DNA of 64,000 bases from Acetobacter oryzifermentans (GCF_001628715.1 NZ_CP011120.1:992001-1056000); one strand, 5' to 3'; positions 18,407 through 27,099 are shown, counted from the first letter of the stretch. Translations and numbers: made by a program. Notes: a model not told the origin generated them from the sequence alone.

Positions 18407-19341
18407 GGTATTTTTCTCCCGCTGCGGCTGTGTTGTGTTTACCTCTTTTGTTGGCCGGGTGTGGCGGTGCAGCGCAGGATAAACCCACCGCGCAGGATGA
18501 TGCCGCATGGGATCAGGCCATGACAGCCGGGCGAGATTCCTTTGAGCTGGGGCGTTATACTGTGGCCGTTACGCAGTATCGCAAAGCCGCAGATATGGCT
18601 TTGCTGCGGGATGATGTTAGCGCGATAACAGAGGCTGGGTATGATCTGGCAGTAGCGCAACTGGCAGCAAACACGCCGGATAAAGCTTTGCAAACCGCAC
18701 AGGCCACACGGCAGGCCGCTGGTGTGCGTGGGCAAACGCAGTTGTACTCGCTTGATCTGGTAGAAGCCGCTGCACATTACAGGCTGGGCCATTACAGTTC
18801 TGCCATATCATCTGCCACACAGGCCATGCAGTCATCCGATAGTGCGTTGGCGGGCAGGGCTGCCTTGGTGCTGGGGCTTGCTGCGGATGCGCAATCTGAT
18901 AGCGCGAATCTGCAAAAAGCTGCGGCTTATCTTGCAAGCCTTAAAAAGCCGCTTTCTGCCACACAGCAGGCAGATCAGGCGGAAATTCAGGCCCGTGTGT
19001 TACGCCAATCCGCACCACAGCAGGCAGAAGCCTTAGCTGTGCAGGCGGCTGATCTGCGGCGTAATGATGGATCTTACCGTGATATGGCACGGGCACTTGC
19101 ACTTGCCGCACGTATTGCTTCTGCTCAGGGGGATCAGCAAAAAGCCCATGCGTTGTGGGAACGTGCAGCGCAAAGCGCGGCAGCGCAGTCTAGCGGCTTG
19201 AACCGGATGGATGTGCAAACACTGGCGCATGGTTCCATCACCAAAGGCAATTACGTGCCGCCAGAGGATGATGCCGCAGCCTGGGCGCGAGATGCCGGAG
19301 GTGTTTCCCTGCGTCCGTTTGAAGAAAAAGACGCACAGTAA
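18403..19341 (+). CDS. Lipoprotein with TPR-like helical repeats
   Basis: This 312-residue protein has a lipoprotein signal (hydrophobic core then LLAGC, cleavage before Cys at about residue 20). The rest is Ala/Gln-rich alpha-helix with TPR spacing, for example FELGRYTVAVTQYRKAAD, YRLGHYSSAISSATQAM and ASAQGDQQKAHALWERA. It is the last gene of the overlapping Mla-like operon, where other systems place an auxiliary lipoprotein such as MlaA- or PqiC-like partners. It is not similar to those by eye, so a scaffold or docking role for the MCE protein is an inference. The start overlaps the mlaD-like stop by ATGA. Confidence 0.8.
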   Translation: MRYFSPAAAVLCLPLLLAGCGGAAQDKPTAQDDAAWDQAMTAGRDSFELGRYTVAVTQYRKAADMALLRDDVSAITEAGYDLAVAQLAANTPDKALQTAQATRQAAGVRGQTQLYSLDLVEAAAHYRLGHYSSAISSATQAMQSSDSALAGRAALVLGLAADAQSDSANLQKAAAYLASLKKPLSATQQADQAEIQARVLRQSAPQQAEALAVQAADLRRNDGSYRDMARALALAARIASAQGDQQKAHALWERAAQSAAAQSSGLNRMDVQTLAHGSITKGNYVPPEDDAAAWARDAGGVSLRPFEEKDAQ

Positions 19342-19369
19342 AACGTGTAAGGCGTAAACGGCTGGGGTA

Positions 19370-20746
19370 ATGCAGCGAAATCTGATTATTGCACGCTGTG
19401 GTGCTCGCTCCCTGCACCCAGAATGGCTGAAAGGGGCCGTGCCGGAATGGGATCTGGTTTTATGCCCGTTTCAGCCAGTGGATATGCAAGGTCTTCCCGG
19501 CCAGATAGTGCCGGGCCATAAGTGGGATGGTCTGTATCGTTTTTTAACAGAGTGGGATGGCTGGAAGCAGTACGATTATATCTGTTTACCGGATGATGAT
19601 CTGTTGGCTACGGCAGAAACGTGGAACTATTTTTTTGCTGCGTGCAGGCAGTATAAAGCCAAATTGGCGGCTCCGGCACTTACGCCTGGTTCTTTTTGTA
19701 GCCATCTTTCTACTTTGCAGAATCAAAATTTTGTGGCGCGCGCCTCTACGTTTGCAGAAATTATGGCACCATGCATGCAGCGCGATTTTTTGCATCAGGC
19801 ACTGCCCACTTTCCGCTTTTCACGCGCAGGCACAGGCTTCGGGCTGGATCTGCTTTGGCCCATGATGCTGGGTTGGCGCGATATATGGGTTATGGATGCC
19901 AGCCCAGTAGAACATACACGCCCAGTAGGGCAGCAGAGATCTTCCGCATTGGGCGAAATCAGCCAGTATGATTTTCGCTTTATTGCAGGTTTGGGCGTGG
20001 TAGGGGCTACGTGGTCTTATGGTGGTTACACGCAGCAAGGCACGTATCTGGATTATCAGGACAGCCGCTTTGCAGACCTTTATCGGCAGGGCTACGCTTA
20101 TGTGCAGCAAAAGTATCCGCAATACTGGCCAGAAGTATGTGCGTTTCAGTCTTGTGCGCCCCCGCAAGCCAGTGCGCAGGTGCTTGATAGGCTGGAACAG
20201 GCTCTGTTTCATTTAAACAAGGATACCGGGCACGTTCTTTCCCGCCATCGGCCCGCCATGTTGTCCACCGTATCACAATGGTCATGGTCTCATGATGCTG
20301 CGCGCGAAGCCTCTGGTGGGAATGATGGGCTGATAAACGGCGGATACGGTTTTCATACAGATTTTGAAGATGATCCGTGGTGGCAGGTTGATCTGGAGCA
20401 GATGTGCAGTGTGCAGGACGTTGTGCTGTACAATCGGCTAGATCAAAAAGAATGCTGTGTGCAGTTGAATATTCTTGTCTCTCATAACGGCACAGATTGG
20501 CATACGGTTTTTACCAAAAGGGATGATACGCATTTTGGCGGCGCGGATTCTGCACCCTTGCGTGTGGTTTTGCCCAAACCCGTTATGGCGTGTTTTGTGC
20601 GTGTGCAAGCCCTTGGGCACACAGTGCTGCATCTGGATCAGGTAGAAGTGATAGGCACGCCCAGCAGCATGAGGGCGCAAAACGGTTTTTTTGAAAAGAT
20701 TATCTACAAAACCGCACGTTTTCTAAACGCAATCCGCTCTTCATAA
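19370..20746 (+). CDS. DUF707-like protein fused to an F5/8 type C (discoidin) domain
   Basis: Residues 1 to about 265 resemble DUF707, a GT-A-like presumed glycosyltransferase family: the start RNLIIARCGARSLHPEWL, the CLPDDDLL acidic motif and the TGFGLDLLWP segment. Residues about 300-440 match a discoidin/F5-8C carbohydrate-binding domain: GGNDGLINGG, DDPWWQVDLEQ, VQDVVLYNRLDQ and FVRVQALG before a terminal DQVEVIG. No signal peptide is seen, so both domains appear cytoplasmic. GGGG precedes ATG 19370, 28 bases after the lipoprotein stop, so it may be the sixth gene of the operon or have its own promoter. The acceptor and sugar are unknown. Confidence 0.75.
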   Translation: MQRNLIIARCGARSLHPEWLKGAVPEWDLVLCPFQPVDMQGLPGQIVPGHKWDGLYRFLTEWDGWKQYDYICLPDDDLLATAETWNYFFAACRQYKAKLAAPALTPGSFCSHLSTLQNQNFVARASTFAEIMAPCMQRDFLHQALPTFRFSRAGTGFGLDLLWPMMLGWRDIWVMDASPVEHTRPVGQQRSSALGEISQYDFRFIAGLGVVGATWSYGGYTQQGTYLDYQDSRFADLYRQGYAYVQQKYPQYWPEVCAFQSCAPPQASAQVLDRLEQALFHLNKDTGHVLSRHRPAMLSTVSQWSWSHDAAREASGGNDGLINGGYGFHTDFEDDPWWQVDLEQMCSVQDVVLYNRLDQKECCVQLNILVSHNGTDWHTVFTKRDDTHFGGADSAPLRVVLPKPVMACFVRVQALGHTVLHLDQVEVIGTPSSMRAQNGFFEKIIYKTARFLNAIRSS

Positions 20747-20886
20747 AAACTTAGCGTTTTTATCTATTTTTGGCGGGATTTTGCAGGGGTTCCATGCAGA
20801 ATTGTTGAGGCACGCTAACGCTGTGCCGTGTATCACCGCAACAGAGGGCGCATCCCCATACCGGGCCGGTGCGTGGAGCGGTGATT

Positions 20887-21903
20887 ATGAAAAGACTATT
20901 GCGCAATTACAGGAAGAAAAGCCAGATAGATAAGGAAATTCGCCATACACCGTTAGAGGATGTGGGTGGGTCTTCTGCAGCGCAGAAAAAGAAGGAAAGC
21001 AGGCGTTTTTCTTTAAGCACGCGTGAAGCCGCTAAGCGTTTTAGAGCGCATGCGCTGGTGGAAGAAAAAGGCCACCACGATGTTGTGCGTGTGGGGCTGA
21101 AGGATAGCGTATGGACAGATTTGTACCATCACGCCCTTACAGCAAGCTGGCCTGCTTTTACGGCTGTGGCTGTGTTTTCTTACCTGCTTATCAATTTTAT
21201 ATTTGCGTTGCTGTATATGGTGGCACCAAACCAGATTACGAGCGACGGCCAGCATACTCTGCTTTCACTGTTCTTTTTCAGTGTGCAAACACTTTCCACC
21301 GTGGGTTACGGGGGCATGACACCTGTTGGCATTTACGCCAATGCCATTGTCTCGTTGGAAGTGTTTATCGGCATGATGTTAACAGCCGTGGCAACCGGCT
21401 TGCTCTTTGCCCGTTTTGCCCGGCCACGTGCTCGCATCATGTTCAGTAATACTGCTGTTGTCAGTAGTGAAAGTGGTATTCCCGCGCTGTGTATTCGTAT
21501 TGCCAATTTGCGTGTCAGCGTCATTCTTTCTGTGGATGTAGAAGTAGCACTTTCCCGCTTGGTTATGGGGGAAAATGGACATCTGGTGCGCAAGTTTGAC
21601 CAGCTATTACTTGTGCAATCTCATGTGCCCGTGCTGCGGTTTGCCTTTGTAATGGCGCATGTGATCGGGCCGGATAGCCCCTTACACGGTAAAACAATGG
21701 CGGAACTGGAAGCCGAGGAAGCCGAAATTATTGTAACAGTTACCGGCACGGATGAGGCCTTGGGCCAAACAGTGTTTGCCAGAACAGCTTACAGGTTTGA
21801 CCGTGTGCGCAATAACCATCGGTTTGTAGATATTGTGGTCTCTCGCCCAGATGGCCGCATTGCGGTGGATTACACGCGCTTCCATGATGTGGAGCAGCAC
21901 TAA
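20887..21903 (+). CDS. Inward-rectifier type potassium channel (KirBac family)
   Basis: The 338-residue channel subunit has a cytoplasmic N terminus and two TM helices (about 97-120 and 155-178) flanking a pore loop with the selectivity filter TVGYGG at residues 138-143. A C-terminal immunoglobulin-like cytoplasmic domain follows, as in KirBac1.1 (FARPRARIMFSNTAVVS onward, ending DIVVSRPDGRIAVDYTRFHDVEQ). Tetramers should pass K+ and respond to membrane lipids or pH. ATG 20887 is chosen, with GGAG 8 bases upstream, rather than the in-frame GTG at 20869. It converges on the FUSC gene with only 6 bases between the stops. Confidence 0.93.
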   Translation: MKRLLRNYRKKSQIDKEIRHTPLEDVGGSSAAQKKKESRRFSLSTREAAKRFRAHALVEEKGHHDVVRVGLKDSVWTDLYHHALTASWPAFTAVAVFSYLLINFIFALLYMVAPNQITSDGQHTLLSLFFFSVQTLSTVGYGGMTPVGIYANAIVSLEVFIGMMLTAVATGLLFARFARPRARIMFSNTAVVSSESGIPALCIRIANLRVSVILSVDVEVALSRLVMGENGHLVRKFDQLLLVQSHVPVLRFAFVMAHVIGPDSPLHGKTMAELEAEEAEIIVTVTGTDEALGQTVFARTAYRFDRVRNNHRFVDIVVSRPDGRIAVDYTRFHDVEQH

Positions 21904-21909
21904 AGGGGG

Positions 21910-24114
21910 TTAGGCTGCCAGTCGCTCCGGGGCGTCAACAAGGTGAAAGCGCTGGGTGATATCCATAAATGCGGCATGGGCTGTAAACTCATGCCGCAAC
22001 ACCTCCAGCGCCCCTATGGCCCGCACAAGGTCTATTTGTTGGGATAGGTTTCGTTCAACCATAGCCGCTGGCAAAAGGGCCTGCATGGCGTGGGCAGAAG
22101 CAAGGGCCGGGGCTTGTGTGTAGCCTTTGATGTGGCTGATTGTTTCCAGCACATGTGCAATTTGCTGACCCTGATCGGCAGATAAAAGCTTGTGAGACAG
22201 CACATTGTGCAGGCGTAAAATAAGCAAACCAGTTGCCATCGCACTCATGGCGCCTGTTAGGTAGGCTTCCACCAGGGCATTCGGGTGGGTGCCAGCGTGG
22301 CGGATAATCTGCGCAAGCCTGTCCCCCGAACGTGCTATCCATTGGGCAGAGGTAAATGTCAGGCGGCCTTTGGCCATCAGGCGTAAATCACGCACCATTT
22401 TGCGGCGCAGCCTCCAGCGTTCTGCGGCCGCATCAAATGGCAGCACAAGCCGAAAAACCCATATTCCCAACCCAATACCCAGAACAACGGCAGGAGTGGT
22501 GTTAAACCATGTCAGCTCATCCATGCGGTTATGGTTGGCTGGCCCCACCATAAAAGGCAGGAAGTTATTATAGGCCGCTGCTGTGCCTGCAATGCTGCCG
22601 GGGGCGCGCAAGGCCAGCCCACCGACCAACATGGGGAAAAAGAGTGATGCCAGCAGCGTTTCTATCCCAGACTGCTGCGGCAACACCACAAAACAAAGAA
22701 TAAAGGAAATAACAGCCGCCCATACCGCGCCACGGAAAAAGCCGCTGGCCGCATGTACCGGATCTTCAAAAGAAGAAAAGCGCGTGCTGGTAACAGCCAC
22801 AAACATGGCAAGGGTAGAGCCATCGGGCCATGCCGTAACTTCCCATAACAAACCACCCGCGCAAATGGCTGCGGCAGACCGGATGCCGTTATTGGTGGCT
22901 AGAAGCACATCTTTTGCAGGATGACGGTCAAACCGGAAGTGATCAGACTTGCTGGGGATTTGGGTGGCAATAAAGTGCTCCAGAACAAGGTCCAGTTCCA
23001 TCAACAATTTGGCCAAGGCAGATTCCAGAATACGCCCTTCAAGCAAATCACGCCGTTGCTGTTGGGTGGTGGGGGCATCTTGCTGTTGTAGAAGCTGGAA
23101 CCGCACCAGCCGGTCTATGCCACGTTGTTGGCTGCGGGTGCGATAAAGCCGGATTTGGGCGCGTGCCCGTGTTGCCGCCGTTATGGTGGCATCTTGTTGC
23201 AGTTCTGCCGGTAATACCGTGAGAAGCGTGCAGATATCATCAATAGCGTGCTGAAAATCTGGTGGTACAGGGGAGGCTGCTTGCATGTGAATATGCAGTG
23301 TCATCCCGCGGGCCAAAAAGGCGGAAACAGCGTTCAGGCTGGCGCGTGCGTGGTCTCCCGCATGGTTGTGAGGGCCCATTTCAATTTCACTGAACTCTGT
23401 CTGATCTGCCAGAGATGGAATGCTGCCCAGCAAAGCGCGGGAGCGTAGTAGCCCATCGGGCTGGTTGCGCAGCAGCCCTTGCACGCCAGAGCACGCCCCC
23501 TGCAAGGCTCCTAGCAAGCGCTCTCGCATTTCCTGCTGGGCTACGTGCTCAAGGCGTGGGGCAAACAAGGCAGCCAGCAGGCTTTCGCATACAATACCCA
23601 GCGTAATGTAGGTGGTGCGGGAAAGCGCGATCATGAACACATTGTCAGGCTGGTTGGCGGCGCTCAGCACAATAATGGTGGTAGTGAAGGACACAAGAAC
23701 CAGCGCGTAAGACCGAAAATTGCGCAGAAATGTTGCAATGGCACAGCAACCACCAGCCCATATGGCCAGAAAGGGAAAAACAAGCCACGGCTCCAGCGGA
23801 AAAGCAGCCAAAAATGCAATACCAGCTACAGCGCCAATACAAGTGCCAATCAACCGCCATTTGGCTTTGGAAACACTTTGCCCGCGAGAGTTCTGCGCCA
23901 CAATCCATGTGGTCATGGCGGCCCATTGGGGGCTGTCCATTTCCATCCACAATGCCAAGCTAAGAGCAATAAATGCCGCTACGGTGGTGCGCAGGGCAAA
24001 GCCTAGATCAGCCGGGGCTGGGGCAATAAGCCATGATAGCGGGAAGGAAGACCCGCTGTGTATTCTGGCATGCAGGCCGCGATACCATTGTAATGGAAAT
24101 GAAAATGAAACCAC
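21910..24114 (-). CDS. FUSC-family inner-membrane transporter (paralogue 1)
   Basis: The 734-residue protein has the FUSC/PET architecture seen in AaeB-like aromatic-acid exporters and fusaric acid resistance proteins. It contains two membrane blocks (about 30-180 and 395-545), each followed by a cytoplasmic helical block. Conserved landmarks are DSPQWAAMTTWIVAQNSRGQS in block one and the later AWPDGSTLAMFVAVTSTRFSS. It shares an almost collinear sequence with the next gene. The start is GTG 24114; no strong ribosome site is visible. A 24-base imperfect palindrome lies about 22 bases upstream of the start. An exported substrate (organic acid or aromatic) is inferred only from the family. Confidence 0.88.
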   Translation of the reverse strand: MVSFSFPLQWYRGLHARIHSGSSFPLSWLIAPAPADLGFALRTTVAAFIALSLALWMEMDSPQWAAMTTWIVAQNSRGQSVSKAKWRLIGTCIGAVAGIAFLAAFPLEPWLVFPFLAIWAGGCCAIATFLRNFRSYALVLVSFTTTIIVLSAANQPDNVFMIALSRTTYITLGIVCESLLAALFAPRLEHVAQQEMRERLLGALQGACSGVQGLLRNQPDGLLRSRALLGSIPSLADQTEFSEIEMGPHNHAGDHARASLNAVSAFLARGMTLHIHMQAASPVPPDFQHAIDDICTLLTVLPAELQQDATITAATRARAQIRLYRTRSQQRGIDRLVRFQLLQQQDAPTTQQQRRDLLEGRILESALAKLLMELDLVLEHFIATQIPSKSDHFRFDRHPAKDVLLATNNGIRSAAAICAGGLLWEVTAWPDGSTLAMFVAVTSTRFSSFEDPVHAASGFFRGAVWAAVISFILCFVVLPQQSGIETLLASLFFPMLVGGLALRAPGSIAGTAAAYNNFLPFMVGPANHNRMDELTWFNTTPAVVLGIGLGIWVFRLVLPFDAAAERWRLRRKMVRDLRLMAKGRLTFTSAQWIARSGDRLAQIIRHAGTHPNALVEAYLTGAMSAMATGLLILRLHNVLSHKLLSADQGQQIAHVLETISHIKGYTQAPALASAHAMQALLPAAMVERNLSQQIDLVRAIGALEVLRHEFTAHAAFMDITQRFHLVDAPERLAA

Positions 24115-24135
24115 GCAGCCAGACGCCCCAGATTG

Positions 24136-24159
24136 AAGATATTGTTATAACAACTTCTT
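24136..24159. promoter_or_regulatory. Palindromic operator candidate upstream of FUSC paralogue 1
   Basis: A perfect 12-base palindrome TTGTTATAACAA (24142-24153) is extended on both sides to a 24-base imperfect dyad (10 of 12 positions symmetric). It sits about 22 bases upstream of the GTG start of the FUSC gene at 24114 and after the terminator of the preceding gene. The position fits repressor binding over a promoter. The regulator is not known; MarR-, TetR- or LysR-type proteins bind sites of this size. Confidence 0.5.
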
Positions 24160-24170
24160 GAGCATCTGAC

Positions 24171-24203
24171 AAAAAAAGAGCCGGAACAAAAGCCCGGCTC
24201 TTT
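24171..24203 (-). terminator. Rho-independent terminator of FUSC paralogue 2
   Basis: A perfect 10-base stem (AAAGAGCCGG at 24175-24184 with CCGGCTCTTT at 24194-24203) encloses a 9-base loop. Read on the minus strand it is followed by a run of T. It lies 23 bases after the stop of the gene at 24226-26412 and separates it from the next FUSC gene, which should therefore have its own promoter. Confidence 0.9.
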
Positions 24204-24225
24204 AACAGCTTGATTATAGGTGCGT

Positions 24226-26412
24226 TTACACAGCGCGGTAGGGCTTGGAAGCATCCAAAAATACAGCGTTGGCATCCAACTCGTGCGAGACCACAATCAG
24301 GTAGGCAATGGCGCGTGTAAGCTCGATGCGGGTAGAAATGTTGGGCTCCATTGCTTCCATGCGGCGCAGGGCAGATGTTGCAACCCTTGCTGCATGTGCC
24401 GTGTGGCCATATTTGCCGGTAAAGCCGCTCATACGCTTCATAACAATTTCAATGGCGCGTTTGGCTGCTGGTGGAATCTGGTTGCGTTTAAGCAGCGTGC
24501 GCAAACGGATAATATTGAGCCCGATAGTCATGGCAGCCAGCGTGCCCTGCAAGCAGCCTTCAATGGTGGGGGAAGGCGTGGGGCCTGCATGGCGGATCAG
24601 GCGGGCAAACCGGTCAATATTGCGGCCAATCCAGTCTCGCGTTTCAGGCATGGGCTCGGCAGATGCCAGTGTGCGCAAATCATGCAGCATAGTGCGGCGC
24701 ATGCGCCAGCGTTCTGCATTATTGTTAAAGGGCAGCACGGCCCGGAAAATCAGCACGGCAAAAAACACGCCCAACAACACGGCTGCGGTGGAGTTAAACC
24801 ACGCCACTTCGTTCTGGCGGCCTTGGTTGAGCGGGTGCACAAAGTTTGGCAGCAACAGCGTATAAGCGGCAGAATGCAGAGCTGTGCCCGCGTTACGGGC
24901 TGCCAAGCCGCCTGCAATCATGGGCAAGGCCAGCGTGCCCACCAGCATTTCGTAATCTGCCTGTGTCGGCAGTACAAGAAACACCAGAAAGAATGAGACA
25001 ATAGCCGCCCATATGCCACCGATCATGAATTGTGATGAGGCAACAACCGGGTTTTCTCGCGTGGCAAACAGCCCGCAAACAATGGCCACAAAGGTAATAA
25101 AGCCCAAACCTGCCGGCCACGCTGTACATTCCCACACCAGCCCGGCAGCCGTAATGGCCACCATGGCACGCACACCATTATAAATGGCCTCGCGCTTATC
25201 TACGTGGGCTTGCAAACGGAAGTGGAAGTGATCCCCACGGATAAAGTGCTGGCTGGCATCATATTCCCGGATGGCCTGTTCCAGTTCACCCAGCAGTTCA
25301 TCCAGCGCGTTGTGCAGAATGCGGCCATCCAACAGGGCGGGAATGTCCGTATCATTTGCGGGGTTGTCATCAAACGCCGTGTCAATTTCCTGCGAAAGCG
25401 CATCGACCACACGCTGATGGCATTCAGCGCGCAGCAATTGCAGATCATGCAACAGTTCCTGCACGCTTTCATCAGAATCAAGCCGGTTGGGAACGGTGGT
25501 CAGAAACTCGCTCACATGGGCTGCTGTCTCACGGAAAGCGGGCTGATCTGTCTGCACATATTGCAGGCGCACAGCCATACCCAGACCGCGTGAAAGCAGC
25601 ACAGAAACGGCTGCCAGTGCAGCGCGTGCATGGTCACCTTCATGCCCGTGCGGGCCCATTTCCACTTCGGAGAATTCGATCTGGTCATTAATCGAAATCA
25701 ACGGGCCAAACATGGCGCGCGAACGCACCAGTGCTTCCTCATCCCCCGCCAAGAGGCTGGAAACAGAGGTAGATACGTTGGAAAGTGCCGTACGCAGTTT
25801 ATCACGCATATTGCGGCGGGCTGTTTCAGCCAGATTATGGGCAAACAGACCAGCCAACGTGCCCTCACACACAATGCCCAGCACAATATAAGATGCGCGG
25901 GACATGGCCGTCATAAACACGTTTTCTGGGTGCGGAATGGCGCCAATGGCAATAATGGCTGTGGTGTAACCGGCCAGCACCAGTGCGTAGGAACGGAAGT
26001 TACGCACCAATGTGGCCATGGTGCAGCATGTGCCAACCCAAATAGACAGAATGGGGAAGAACAGCCATGCATTCTGGTTAAAGGCCGAAATAAGGGTAAT
26101 GGACATCACCACCCCTATGGCCGTGCCCACCAGACGCCATCTGGCTTTGGAAAGACTTTCCCCGCGAGAGCCCTGCGCCACAATCCATACGGTCATGGCC
26201 GCCCATTGCGGGTCATCTAGTTCCATCCACAGCGCAATCACCAACGCAAGCAGGGCTGCGGCAGTGGTGCGCACGGCAAAACCGATGGCGGCAGGTGTAG
26301 GAGAGATCAACCAGGCAAGAGGCAACTTCCCGCGTTCACCCGGCCGGTGCAGGGGGCGGAAATTGCGCAGGGGGCCGATCCGGTCAAGGATAAACATAGG
26401 GAGACTGGGCAC
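24226..26412 (-). CDS. FUSC-family inner-membrane transporter (paralogue 2)
   Basis: The 728-residue protein has the same two-block FUSC architecture as its neighbour, with DDPQWAAMTVWIVAQGSRGES in the first membrane block and CTAWPAGLGFITFVAIVCGLF in the second. The two proteins match along the whole length, including ends, which indicates tandem duplication followed by divergence. The start is taken as GTG 26412; ATG 15 bases further in is an alternative. It has its own terminator downstream. The likely role is export of organic or aromatic acids, with no substrate indicated by the sequence. Confidence 0.88.
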   Translation of the reverse strand: MPSLPMFILDRIGPLRNFRPLHRPGERGKLPLAWLISPTPAAIGFAVRTTAAALLALVIALWMELDDPQWAAMTVWIVAQGSRGESLSKARWRLVGTAIGVVMSITLISAFNQNAWLFFPILSIWVGTCCTMATLVRNFRSYALVLAGYTTAIIAIGAIPHPENVFMTAMSRASYIVLGIVCEGTLAGLFAHNLAETARRNMRDKLRTALSNVSTSVSSLLAGDEEALVRSRAMFGPLISINDQIEFSEVEMGPHGHEGDHARAALAAVSVLLSRGLGMAVRLQYVQTDQPAFRETAAHVSEFLTTVPNRLDSDESVQELLHDLQLLRAECHQRVVDALSQEIDTAFDDNPANDTDIPALLDGRILHNALDELLGELEQAIREYDASQHFIRGDHFHFRLQAHVDKREAIYNGVRAMVAITAAGLVWECTAWPAGLGFITFVAIVCGLFATRENPVVASSQFMIGGIWAAIVSFFLVFLVLPTQADYEMLVGTLALPMIAGGLAARNAGTALHSAAYTLLLPNFVHPLNQGRQNEVAWFNSTAAVLLGVFFAVLIFRAVLPFNNNAERWRMRRTMLHDLRTLASAEPMPETRDWIGRNIDRFARLIRHAGPTPSPTIEGCLQGTLAAMTIGLNIIRLRTLLKRNQIPPAAKRAIEIVMKRMSGFTGKYGHTAHAARVATSALRRMEAMEPNISTRIELTRAIAYLIVVSHELDANAVFLDASKPYRAV

Positions 26413-26500
26413 GGCGACTATTTTATCCTGACAACGAAAAACAGGGAGGAACGCCGCACAGGGTAGCCTGATTCCCTGCTTTTTCCTTGTGGGTTCAGAC

Positions 26501-26581
26501 GCATATCAGCTATCAGTCTTCCGGCGATGAACGCGCGTGGGATCAGAAATTATTTATAAATCTTGCGCATATAAGCTATCA
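26501..26581. repeat. Two 15-bp direct repeats in a divergent promoter region
   Basis: GCATATCAGCTATCA (26501-26515) and GCATATAAGCTATCA (26567-26581) differ at one position and lie 66 bases apart, start to start. They sit in the 239-base gap between the start of FUSC paralogue 2 (-) and the YidB-like gene (+). The second copy is in an A+T-rich stretch about 70 bases before the YidB-like start. They could be binding sites for one regulator or promoter elements; nothing else is recognised in the gap. Confidence 0.45.
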
Positions 26582-26651
26582 TGTTCCCAGATAGAAAAAT
26601 ACTGTGAATATTATGTTCGCAGTTGCGGTAAGATAAACGAAAGTAGGCGCG

Positions 26652-27026
26652 ATGTCTGATTTCCTTCAAAACATTCTTGGTAAAGTAGAAAGCGCTTTGG
26701 GCGTGGATGTGCAGGGGGCATTGCAGCAGCAGTTGCAGTCTTTGCTACAGCCGCAGAATCTGGAGGCGCTGCTTACGCGGGCAGATCAGGCCGGGCTGGG
26801 TGATAAAGTGCGTTCATGGGTTAGCCAAGGTGGCAACGTGCCTGCTACTCCAGATGAAATTCAGACCATTCTGGGTAGCGATATAGTGCATAACCTGATC
26901 GCAAAAACAGGCTTGCCCGCAGATACGGTGCTGACGGCTTTGGCACATTTTCTGCCTGCCGCAGTGGATAAGCAAACCCCACAGGGCGTGCTGCCAGAAG
27001 CCGGAGCAGAAACCAAACAGGCGTAA
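26652..27026 (+). CDS. YidB family (DUF937-like) protein
   Basis: The 124-residue soluble protein resembles E. coli YidB: an N-terminal glutamine-rich helix (residues 25-45, QQQLQSLLQ), then a helical core. In the core, the GLGDKVRSWVSQGGNVPATPDEIQ region, LGSDIVHNLIAKTG and the DTVLTALAHFLPAAVDKQTP motif are the family's recognisable parts. No signal peptide is seen. The molecular function of the family is not established. It stands alone, with a hairpin (TGCACGCC at 27034-27041 pairing with 27062-27069) just after it that lacks a T-run. Confidence 0.85.
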   Translation: MSDFLQNILGKVESALGVDVQGALQQQLQSLLQPQNLEALLTRADQAGLGDKVRSWVSQGGNVPATPDEIQTILGSDIVHNLIAKTGLPADTVLTALAHFLPAAVDKQTPQGVLPEAGAETKQA

Positions 27027-27099
27027 CATTTTCTGCACGCCTGCAATGCGCATGTGTTGAGGGCGTGCATCCTGCGTATGAATCCGGTAGAATTACGCC

